DNA of 64,000 nt. Source: Symbiodinium natans. Lineage: Eukaryota > Sar > Dinophyceae > Suessiales > Symbiodiniaceae. This document shows, piece by piece, positions 18,163 through 27,201 of this stretch. Made by a program: the position numbers and the translations under genes. Each line of letters begins with the position of its first letter. Position 1 is the first letter of the stretch. The notes beneath the pieces were generated by a model. That model saw only the letters and a program-made list of their open reading frames with translations, searched no databases and was not told the origin of the DNA. The stretch lies in NCBI GenBank assembly GCA_905221605.1, contig CAJNDS010001868.1:402001-466000 (forward strand). The letters are read 5' to 3'.

Positions 18163-19032
18163 CTACTCCGGGAGCTCGATATGGTCCGCCAGCAGCCAAT
18201 CAGGGTCGCTCAGCAATGCAGGCCACACCACATGCTCCGGGTCCTTGCCAATAACCACCTGACGGATTGTGAGGCCGGGGGCCCAGGGGTACTGCGTGCG
18301 TCCGTAGCCCTTGAAGGCAGTAAAGTGTGAGTCTTCGGTAAGGGCTTCTGTGACAGGAGGCACGCGATGATTGCCCCGTACCGAGTAGCACATCCGAAGG
18401 TGGTGCTGAAAGGTCTCTACGTCCTTTCGTCCGCCATAAACTAAAATTCGTGTCTCCCCGCTCGTGGGGGCTGGCAGCAAAGAAGGCAGCCTAATGGGGC
18501 CCATGCAAACACAAGCCCGGAAGGTCGCATGGGCCTCGGAAATTGCAATCTGGTAGGTGATGGTTCCTCCAGAACCAAGGCCCATGAGATATGTGGGCAA
18601 GGAGATGCGAGGGCTCGCATCACGTTGGACGGCCAACAGGAGCGGTAGAACTTCCATTGTATACACTGCCTTGGTCCAGGCAGCACCGTCAGGCAACATC
18701 CAGGCAGGCGGTGAGCCTGCTTGTCCCGCCACAGGCCATGCGCAGGCAATGACGGCCTTTTTGAAGGCCAGGTTGCTCCACAGGTACTCGATGGCCCCTT
18801 GCCAAGGCAGTGGGTGCATATTCTCCACATAGAAGTGTCCACAACCAGGGAGGAGAAGCACTATCGAGTTGGCTTCCCCTGCATCCGCACTCGGCCGGGA
18901 TACAACAAAGGGGAGGGTTGAACTGCCATGGCTCGCCGTGATCCAGGTGTTTTCACGCCCAGCAACGAGCGGAGGGGCGACCAATGGAGGAGGCTGCAGG
19001 TTCTCCAGGCCAAGGGGCTCTTGCAATGCCAT
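18163..19032 (-). CDS. Alpha/beta-hydrolase-like protein, nucleophile apparently lost
   Basis: A 289-residue frame with a clear ATG at 19032. A hydrophobic strand VLLLPGCGHFYVE is followed by a helical stretch and the turn YLMGLGSGGTITYQIA. That turn aligns by pattern with GFSAGSYTGAAVAI of the neighbouring giant protein, but the position expected for the nucleophilic Ser is Gly (G-L-G-S-G). A later DSHFTAFKGYG resembles the catalytic-His region. I infer a hydrolase-fold paralogue that may be inactive, or a Ser one position away is used. Four decayed relatives lie at 6.5-8.2 kb. It is probably single-exon and lies between two other minus-strand frames. Fold assignment is tentative. Confidence 0.6.
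   Translation of the reverse strand: MALQEPLGLENLQPPPLVAPPLVAGRENTWITASHGSSTLPFVVSRPSADAGEANSIVLLLPGCGHFYVENMHPLPWQGAIEYLWSNLAFKKAVIACAWPVAGQAGSPPAWMLPDGAAWTKAVYTMEVLPLLLAVQRDASPRISLPTYLMGLGSGGTITYQIAISEAHATFRACVCMGPIRLPSLLPAPTSGETRILVYGGRKDVETFQHHLRMCYSVRGNHRVPPVTEALTEDSHFTAFKGYGRTQYPWAPGLTIRQVVIGKDPEHVVWPALLSDPDWLLADHIELPE
18604..18621. repeat. Compensated GG-loop hairpin inside coding sequence
   Basis: Arms GATGCGAG and CTCGCATC around GG. Relative to the relic copies at 7457 and 8120, one T:A stem pair is replaced by C:G on both sides, so pairing is kept while two encoded residues change. Confidence 0.75.
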
Positions 19033-19329
19033 GGCGAAGAAGGGGCAGCCTATCCAATTGACGGGGCAAGGTAGAGGAAGACTGGGCAGCCTTGCCTGTG
19101 AGCCGTGCCGTCCAGCGCAAGAATGTCACACAACAACAAGCTTGCTCCCAACTTTCCCTGACTCAGCTCCCTTCAGTTGGGGACTACATCAGCAGTATAA
19201 CATGATCAAAGGTTACACCTTTCCAAATCGGTCAAGACAACAGCATGACAATACAGGAATGCCGCATGACCATGGATAACGACCGGTGTACTAGGCCGCC
19301 GTTTGTTCCGTATCCGCACAAGGTCAGCG

Positions 19330-20022
19330 TTAGATGTCACTGTCCGAATGCCGATTGTCCTCAAGCAAATGCATAGTCTCGTCATCTAAATGCTCGAGAA
19401 TGTCGGTAGCAATACGTTCATCAAGGAAGCACGCTACCCACTCCAGAATGACGGCATTATCATTAGGGACAGCATCGGACATCGCCTGCAAAAGCAAATG
19501 GACTTTATCGGCAGTGAAACGCCATGCAAGCAAAAGATGCTGCTCCAAATGCGCTTTTATGAGGTAAATTGGAAAATCTTCCTGGCGATGCACAATGATT
19601 GGCCTGGCCCAGGCTAAAAGGGCATTCTGCTGCGGTCCAGGCGGACGTCTGAACATCGCCAGTAACGCCCCGTACTCCTGGGCAAGCTCATTCCTCAAGT
19701 CCTGCGAAAGATCTCGAAGGTGGTGTGCAAGCCAGGCACGATGACCTCCAACAGAGTGCGCGAGTTCGGCCGCAGCAACCATGGCGAAGGTCCGTTGATT
19801 AGGACGTCCTTGGGCTGCCGAGGCATCGCGGATTCCTTGCAGTACGAGGCGCTTGGTGAGCGATATCCAGCCAGCACTACAAGTGTGGCCGTGGCCTTCG
19901 AGGATGGGCTCGCTGGAAAAGATCTCCGGGTGTTCGTAAGGGTAGCATCTTTCCCAGTCACTGTCGCCATCTCCATTGACAGCAGTGTAAAGGCTGCCAC
20001 CAATGACCAACGAAGCAGCCAT
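19330..20022 (-). CDS. Unknown 230-residue protein, first frame of the block
   Basis: The frame starts at an ATG and gives a mostly helical protein without signal peptide or membrane segment. A hydrophilic start is followed by helices such as MVAAAELAHSV and LHLLLQAMSD-like stretches and an acidic tail (DNRHSDSDI). No domain was recognised. It is the most upstream of the five minus-strand frames and lies 297 bases before the hydrolase-like gene, in the same register. Two identical hairpins lie 170-420 bases upstream of its start. It could be a separate gene or the first part of a larger one. Confidence 0.5.
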   Translation of the reverse strand: MAASLVIGGSLYTAVNGDGDSDWERCYPYEHPEIFSSEPILEGHGHTCSAGWISLTKRLVLQGIRDASAAQGRPNQRTFAMVAAAELAHSVGGHRAWLAHHLRDLSQDLRNELAQEYGALLAMFRRPPGPQQNALLAWARPIIVHRQEDFPIYLIKAHLEQHLLLAWRFTADKVHLLLQAMSDAVPNDNAVILEWVACFLDERIATDILEHLDDETMHLLEDNRHSDSDI

Positions 20023-20189
20023 GCCGGGCAGTTAGTTCGGGGAGGGCAAGCGGGCGCCTGCTCCTGTGAGCCCTGGCGGCACAGAACAAGGGGGCAAGTT
20101 AGCGGGTAATACCATCACTCCTTTATGTTCGCGGCTGAGAGGGCTATGAGCCACAGGAACAAACTGTCAATCCATGCGGGGGACTAGGG

Positions 20190-20214
20190 CGTGTGAGTGC
20201 GGGCGCACTCACGT
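20190..20214. promoter_or_regulatory. Hairpin repeat, copy 1
   Basis: Nine-base arms GTGAGTGCG and CGCACTCAC around GG (20193-20212), in a 25-base sequence repeated exactly at 20421-20445. It lies upstream of the first minus-strand frame. A protein-binding, transcription-start or element-end role is conceivable but not shown. Confidence 0.6.
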
Positions 20215-20420
20215 ACCCAACATCAAATCACTCCCGCACCCTCACAAGATTCGCCTCAGGTAATACTCGGGAGCAAGGGAGCAACCCGAACGGGAGCTCC
20301 TGAGCCGCTTCACCGAGCCCCTGCTCGGAAGTTGCGGTGAGGGGTCACTGCTCGTCAAACTTGTACAGAGAACGTAAATGGATATACTGCCTAGAGAAGA
20401 GATGCAGGTTCCTACACCGC

Positions 20421-20445
20421 CGTGTGAGTGCGGGCGCACTCACGT
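20421..20445. promoter_or_regulatory. Hairpin repeat, copy 2
   Basis: Exact 25-base copy of 20190-20214, 231 bases away, with the same GG-loop palindrome at 20424-20443. Confidence 0.6.
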
Positions 20446-20457
20446 GGCATGAGCAAC

Positions 20458-21075
20458 TCAACTGTCCTCCTCCACTTGCCTAGTGACTGGGGTCCTAGCC
20501 TGGCTAGAGGAGGATGAGAGTATAGCATTGTTTCGCATTCGCGCGACACCCAAGTCCATCAATTCCGTAACATGAAGCTGCAATTTGAGATGGGTGCAGT
20601 TTACACGCACGACGGGCACAACGCGCTGTGTACTGGCGAAGGTTGACGTAGATGTCACAAAGCGCCTGCGCGATGCCCAAGCCCCGATGATACCTCCCCA
20701 GCGCCGACAAACAGCAGCCACTCTCGCGGTTTCGCTCAGGGATGGGAGGGCAACCCTATAATTCTCGACTCCAGGAGCGACGTGAGGGAGGCGAGTATAA
20801 CAACAGCCCCAATTCGACTGGTGTTGCCGCCAGAGGTACACTTGTGGAGGCTCGGAGAGGCCTTCGCGCGGCTCTATAATTAACCACAGGCTCAAGCACA
20901 CAGTGCACGCCTCAAAGAGGATACAACGCAATGCATCCAATGGGCAGTCGTGAAGGTGTCTATCGCTGTGCCTGGAGGCGGGCCTACAGTAGGCCGACGT
21001 AAGGCTCAACTGCGAGACAATCACAAGCAGCGGAGCAAGACCCATATGGCTTTGAGGGCTGGATGCCTTAACCAT
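20458..21075 (-). CDS. Open frame of unknown nature
   Basis: A 205-codon minus-strand frame. An internal Met near residue 11 is followed by a hydrophobic stretch (GLAPLLVIVSQLSLTSAYC) that could be a signal peptide. The rest is Ser/Arg/Cys-rich with no domain. It may be a real secreted protein or a chance frame. Confidence 0.25.
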   Translation of the reverse strand: MVKASSPQSHMGLAPLLVIVSQLSLTSAYCRPASRHSDRHLHDCPLDALRCILFEACTVCLSLWLIIEPREGLSEPPQVYLWRQHQSNWGCCYTRLPHVAPGVENYRVALPSLSETARVAAVCRRWGGIIGAWASRRRFVTSTSTFASTQRVVPVVRVNCTHLKLQLHVTELMDLGVARMRNNAILSSSSSQARTPVTRQVEEDS

Positions 21076-21149
21076 GTCAGTGCTGTCTTCCTGAGAGGAA
21101 GGCGGTGGACTACCTCGGATCTACAGAGTTGACCTGAGCCAGCACTGCA

Positions 21150-21998
21150 CAGCACCCATGAAAAAGTCCCGCCAACACATTCCCGAGAAAGCAAAACCGC
21201 GAAACCGGTGTGAAACTGGAGAACGAGACCCTCATGCTTCCAAGACCAAGCATTAATAGAGGCGGGGTCCCTGCTGCATTTTCAGAAGTATGTTTGCATT
21301 CGGAGCAAAAGCTCGGCGTACCGCCAACGTGGGACTCGCAACTGCCCCTTGTGAGTCGGCCAGGACAAAAGATCGACACTCGAGGTGCCCACTGCGTTTT
21401 CTCATCGCTTGCACGCATTTGACCATCAACAGGGACACAGGCCAGCTACCGGAAGCCAAAAACAGGGCAAGGTAGGTCATTCCAATCGCTTGGATTGAGG
21501 AGCTGCAGGTGCCAGGACGGCCAGCCAACAGTGACGGGTGGATGCGCAGCTCTTACAGCCAGGAGATCATTGTAGGCATATACAGTGAACGGTGTGCCCA
21601 CCGGCCAATCTACACAGCGAAGACTCCAAGGAGATCTGGCTGCAGGCGTCGGGCACAAAGCACATAAGGTAGGGAAAAGTTGAGTGGTAAGTTGGAGAGT
21701 ATCCCCTTCAAGAGCTTCTTGTCGAAAGGAAGCAACACACCAAACGATTTGAATCATACAACCTCGATGTTGAGTAACACGGACAAGGGTGAGATTGGCA
21801 ACAATACAGAGGCGCCAACCAAAGTAAGACTCTGGACCGGATGCGCCTCTACCATGTGCTCAAAGGAGGAAAAGGCAACAGCAATAAAGACCGTGCCAAC
21901 AGGCCAATCAACAAGAAAGCTGACTAAAGGGACAGCAAAGGTCAGTTCCTGGACTGCTTGGATTTTGTGAAAAACGCAGAGCACTTTTTCACTCCACG
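21150..21998 (-). pseudogene. Possible retroposed fragment with repeated domain
   Basis: Two minus-strand frames (21446-21757 and 21754-22029) contain related peptides: VDWPVGTPFTVYAYNDLL and VDWPVGTVFIAVAFSSFE, each followed by an AHP motif. A weaker third relative (GSWPVSLLMVK) lies near 21450. The repeats sit in different frames and there is no long open frame. A spliced-leader-like 12-mer lies just upstream at 21999-22010, as expected if a processed, trans-spliced mRNA had been copied back into the genome. Product unknown. Confidence 0.4.
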
Positions 21999-22010
21999 CT
22001 TGAGCCAAAA
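21999..22010 (-). other. Spliced-leader relic (TTTTGGCTCAAG)
   Basis: The minus strand reads TTTTGGCTCAAG, identical to the last 12 bases of the known 22-base dinoflagellate spliced leader. The preceding bases differ. An exact 12-mer is expected by chance less than once in a hundred windows of this size. Confidence 0.5.
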
Positions 22011-22029
22011 CACCAGAGGTGTTCGGCAA

Positions 22030-22545
22030 GTCTCTCGCAGAGTCAGCGCAGCTTCACTTTCGTGAATTCCATCTCAACTTTGTTAAACAAAGGAGGAACA
22101 CATGCAAACGTCCTAATGCTTCTCAGGACTTCAGTGCTTCAGCAAAACAAGCATACAAGTGCACAGCCACTCTGCTCGAACCTCAGTACGACGACACGAG
22201 CGAAGCGAGGGTCGGCGGCCAAGGTTTAAAGAGCAAACTCAGAGCAACACGCACTTCTTCAAGGATGCTCCTAAAGCATCTCGAGTGCTTCTCTGCTCAT
22301 CATGCACACTCCAAGCATCTCCCGTCAAGCTCAAAGCAAGAAACACTTTCAAGCCAAGCTCCAAACATGCTATGTCCATGCCTGTTTCTGCTAACACCAA
22401 ACAAACGGTTCAAGCACAGTTCTCAACTCATGCAATGCAAACTCGTGGTTCATGTCACATGTGCAAGACATCCTGTCAACTGTAAAGGCACTCACAAGGA
22501 AGTCAAAAACTTTCACACCCCCTCATGCCTGCAACAGTTGCGTCC
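22030..22545. other. Region 3' of the Copia frame
   Basis: A/C-rich on the plus strand, with many CAAGC and CTCAAGC motifs. A similar compositional style occurs at 26.5-27.1 and 28.9-29.1 kb. No terminal repeat of LTR type could be matched by eye between this stretch and DNA upstream of the element. Confidence 0.35.
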
Positions 22546-25500
22546 TCAAGTCCTGTCTTCTTCCATAGCTCGTCTCGCACCCTTCAGCATTTCTTCTCCT
22601 AACAGCTCAGGGTACACACCTGACGCCGGGAGCTGAAGGTGGATGTGTTGGTGGCTCTCATCACAGCGGTTCCTAGCCATACTGTTGATGAAATTCGAAG
22701 AGTTACTACAAAACCACCATCTCTTCCAGGCTCTTTCAGAACCCTTCTCGAAGCAACAGCGATCGACGACACATCCCTTCGCAAGACCAAGACGTTGACT
22801 TACAGACCTAAAGACCGTTTCATTCCACAAGTCAGACCTAGCTGGCCACTCGTGAGAAAGAAGAAGACGCGGACAGTTCGCGTACGGACGGAGAAGGTTC
22901 CAAATCCTTCGCCAAGACCTCTTGTGAACCAGAAGAGACTCCCGCCATCTGGCGTAGGCCTGTCCACCTTTTCGGAATCTCAAATGACGAAGTCCGCACC
23001 CAGCCGAACACGGCGTAGACAAGTGCGCATACACCTTCACCCCTCCATGAAGCAACACACTAAAGACTTCTTTGAGAAGCTGGTATCCGTTTTCACTTAA
23101 CAGATCCACTTGCTTCGTCACTCCAAAATACGCGATACGAGGATTCTTCGAGCAAGCTTTTGACAAAGAGCTGCCTTCTTCACAGCAGAGCTCAACCACA
23201 ACATAAGAAGCCTGGTTCCTTGCTACCTTCTCTGCTGCGGCTCGCCAAGAAACAGGGACGTTCAGTTCGCAGACTTCATCTGCTGGTTTATTGGGCTCTT
23301 GAAACGTGACAGAAACGCTGGTTCCGGAACTTTTCTCTTTCCAGGGGACTGGTTCCGGAATGAGGCCACAAGCCTCGCACAAGCTGACCAAACTGTCGTT
23401 AGTTGGGCTTTTTGTTAGAGCATCTGCCGGGTTGATAGCACCTGGTATGTGCTCAATCGTGAATCTTCCAAGCTGGACAAGTTCTTGGAGAAAAGCGGCT
23501 CTTAACTCAATATGGCGGACTTTCCTCAACAATGTCCCCATTTTGGAAATGGACACGGCGCTTTCAGAGTCCGAATACCCCTTAAGAAGGTAGTACCCCG
23601 TTTCCCGGTCCTTCGGGATGCCCTCCAAGATGGTCTCCGTCAAGAGAGCAATGTACAAACCTTCCCTGGCTATCTCAGTAAGCGCCGCAAGCTCACTCTC
23701 GGCGCTCGAAAGGGCTGTGGTGGACTGCTTCCTGCTGAACGTCTTTAAACAGCAGTTTTCCCAAGTAATCACACCACCACTAACAGAATTCAGGCTCCAG
23801 CTTGCGTCCGTAAAGCACGATACCGCTTGGGGATCCGCATCGTCTTCCAGGATCTCCCGAGTCGACGGAAACACCTGAACCTTATGCGGAAGACCTTTGA
23901 CCCATTTGAGGACATCCCTCATGCATGTTTCAGCTGCCTCGTCAGGGGCCGACTGATGACGCCCCAAAAATCCGCAGCAGAACTGCAAATCTGGTCTGGA
24001 GAGGGCAGCCCATGCTAGACGCCCTAAGGTCCTACGGTACTTCTCGTGAGCAGCTGGACTGATCTTTTCGGTTTGCCGTTTCTTAATGAGGTCAGAGTAG
24101 CGCTTCTCCAATGACGGAAGCTTGGGGTTCGGTTTGGTTATCCCATACTCTTCACAGCAGGAATCCAAATACTTAGCGTCCAGTCCAAAATAGACTCGCT
24201 TCTCTCCCTTGTTCCTGAAGATTCTCCGTCCTAGAAAGGATACTTCTCCCGCACAATTCTCATGAAGCTCACCCGTCAGTTTCAGCTTGTAGCGTTTCTG
24301 TAGGTCTTCGAAAACCTTCTTCCCTTCGGAGGGGTCCTCAGAGTAGATTAACAAATCGTCAACATAAAAGAGGACCAGCGTCAGACCCTTGGAGGTCTTC
24401 CTGCGGTATATCGTCGGGTCCAAGCTTGGACTGAATCCGCTCTGCTCCAAGTGCGAACTCAGCTCCTTATACCAAGAAAGCGGTGCTGATCTCAGTCCGT
24501 TCATGGCTTTGTGTAATCGAAGATACACCTTCTTGTTTCCGGCCTTTTGAGGGATTTTAGAGTCCGCAATACTCACGTTACTCGGAAGCTCTACGTACTC
24601 AGGCCTTGACACTGCTGCATGCATAAAAGCAACGCTCACGTCACAGCTCAACACTGAACCTCTTCGACAAAGCAGTGCCAACAGAAGCCGCAATCCCTCC
24701 AAACTCGTAGTCGGGCTGTAGATACCTTCAGACAAGGTCGTGCCTCCCATCGAAGCATAATCTCTTACTACCAGACGTGACCGGTACAGCCCTTTACGCT
24801 TGACCGTGTTAACCCACCGACTGGTAAGTACCCGCCTGCCGCTCTCACGTGCGGACTTCCGGGCCTCATCTTCAGAGATCACCTTCCCTACTCCGAACGA
24901 CTCGAGTTCCTCTAGTTCCAACTTCATCGAGGCATACAAAAGGCTCGGATCCAACTGTTCTCCGGATGTTTCAGAGACCGCATTTCGTGGTACCTGGCAC
25001 TTGACCCTACTTCCTCCGAATTTCAAGGTAAACGAATCAGCCACCTCCTGTGAGGTAGCTCGAACGTCATGTCCTCGGTACAAAGACTCCAGGAGGTGAT
25101 TCGTAAGCCAATCAATCTCCATGTCCTCCATGTTTTCCCCCTCATCAGGCAGAATCCCTGCCTCACCTTCTTCCGCCGGGGCACCTACGGGAACATAGGT
25201 ATCGTCAGCAATCATCTCTTCGTCTTCTTCATCTAAAGGACCAACACCACCTTCCATGACTTCATCTTCAGGACCATTTCCATCATCAACACCTTCGGGT
25301 TCATACAAGACAGGCCGTTCTGGGTCTTTACCATCAAGAACCAAAGACTGCGCAACAGCGAGGCCTTCGACAGTTGCCACCTCGCACGCTCCATCAACGA
25401 TTCTTCCGGTCGGAAATACGTCAATCTCCGTACTACCAAAAGGGGCCGCGAAGATCCCTCCACCTCGTGCGTTCACGGGTCCTAAGTAAACAGCCTTGAC

Positions 25501-26439
25501 TGTTTTCGCTCCCCGGTATTTAGCAAGATGCGCCTTCGACTTGCTAACTTTTGCCTGAACCACACAACCAAAGGGAAGCGTTCTAGTTCGGTGAACTATT
25601 TCCTCGTGCAGCAAATCAATGCTGGTGGTGGAGTCACCGTGGCTCGAGGACCACAGATTGTAACACCTCGAAACATAGAACACACAGGCTTGCCACAAGA
25701 GACCCCCTAAGGGAAGCTGGTACTTTCCCAGCTCTGCATCTTGACCAGGGAACTTCTTTAGAGCAATTTGGCGCTCCAAGTCCAACCACACAGCCCAGAA
25801 GCCTTGGCGTACCGATTCAACTTGTCGTTCTATTGACCCTTTGGCTTGTGGCCTATATCCTGGAACCACATCAACAATTGTTGCGCTGTGGGGGCAGTTT
25901 CGGGACCTACTCAGTCTTTCTGCCAAAGCAATAATAGATCCTTCTTGATCCATTCGAAACGTCACGGCTTTGCCTACCAGTCCCATCTCACGCAGCACTC
26001 TGTTGATGTTAGCAAGCAATTGTGGATCTTCAAGGTTCGGTGCAGGCAGACTGACAGTATACCTTGAACCCAGGTGTGTCATCAACAGGACTCTTAGCTT
26101 GCCGAAAAAGAAAAAATCAAGACCAACAGTCTGATTCTCTTTTTGAAGACGACGACGCAAGCGACGCGCGGGAACACGACCCTTCGACGAACAGCATGAG
26201 TCACAGTTGGAATCATAAGGGAAATGGCCTTGTGCACGATGATGATACAAGGCGGTTGAGGACAACGGAATCCTAAAAGATCCTTCTTCTCCACTGTCCG
26301 GTGGTTCCGGTGGATTCTCTGGAGGCTTGGGGGGTCTTTCAGAAACTTCAGAAGGCTCATAATCGGGACTCGACGGTGACGGAACCCCTTCGGGGACCCT
26401 TGAAGACGAAGACCCGGGCTCGAGGAGCTTCCAAATCAA
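22546..26439 (-). mobile_element. Copia-class retrotransposon polyprotein (IN-RT-RNase H + extra domain)
   Basis: A frame of 1297 codons, counted from a TTG; there is no ATG upstream in frame, so the 5' part is missing or spliced. Integrase: zinc-binding His/Cys region near residues 66-83, catalytic D108, D164 and E204. Reverse transcriptase: about residues 500-770, with CDVSVAFMHA (D600) and the YVDD signature (692-695). RNase H: D878 (FTDASW), E914 (SSAESEL), D957 (YSDSES) and H976. The order IN-RT-RH defines Ty1/Copia. No gag or protease is seen in this frame. After RNase H, about 280 residues remain, with VVELCCEEGSSLSK (from 1081) and STPCSAGCGLR (1141-1151), which look methyltransferase-like. 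The frame is uninterrupted, suggesting a recent insertion. Confidence 0.92.
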
Positions 26440-27200
26440 AGGGCTCAGCTTCAGTCCCTTGTCCCGGCACTGGCAGTCCTCTGTGCATCATCCGCAGATG
26501 ACACACTAATGGACTGCTCGCCGGCGGGCTCTCATCATTGCCCTTTTCAACAACATCAAGCACACCAAGCCAAGCACAAACACTCCCAAGCACACTGCAA
26601 GCCTTGCAAAACAACATGTTCAACATGCAACGTGTACGTGTTTGGGGTTTTGGGGCCTTCCTATGCAAGACAAACTGCTTATAGCTAGGCACTCGGACCC
26701 AGTGGTCCCCACAAAAGATCCTAACACTGCAGCCCTTCCTGCGCGGCCTCACTCTAAAGACCTTCCGATCCTTTTCTCCAACGGAACACCTTTCAAACTC
26801 GACAAACAAAAAGTGGAACCCCCAAAACACTAGACCACCCAAGAGGCTGCAGAAGCCCAAGACGGCCACGATGGCCATGATATCCAGTCCTGGCCCAAGA
26901 CCATTCCTGTATAGGCTGGCGGTGGTTCGGTTGGGGTTGAAGTTAAGGTTTAGGATTTGGTGCGTTTCAAAGGGGTTTCGGGCACAAACAAGCTCAAGCT
27001 CAAACAATCCAAGCGGCAAAGCAAGCTCAAGCAACTCATGCTTCACATGTGTTTCAAGAAAACGAAACCACGCACTCACACCTTTGTTTTCTTCTCGAAA
27101 GGAAATTCGGTGCGCCGAGTCGGCGTAGTCCAGGACTCCATCCCGAACGCAAAAGAAAGCTATGATACATTCCAAGCCGGGCCCACGGCTCCAAATCCCC
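26440..27200. other. Spacer or intron between Copia frame and upstream ORF
   Basis: No convincing coding. The Copia register is open to about 26490 without an ATG. A minus-strand AG acceptor (…CAG before AGGACTGCC, about 26482) would be compatible with splicing from the upstream frame, but this could not be confirmed. Confidence 0.35.
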
Positions 27201-27201
27201 T

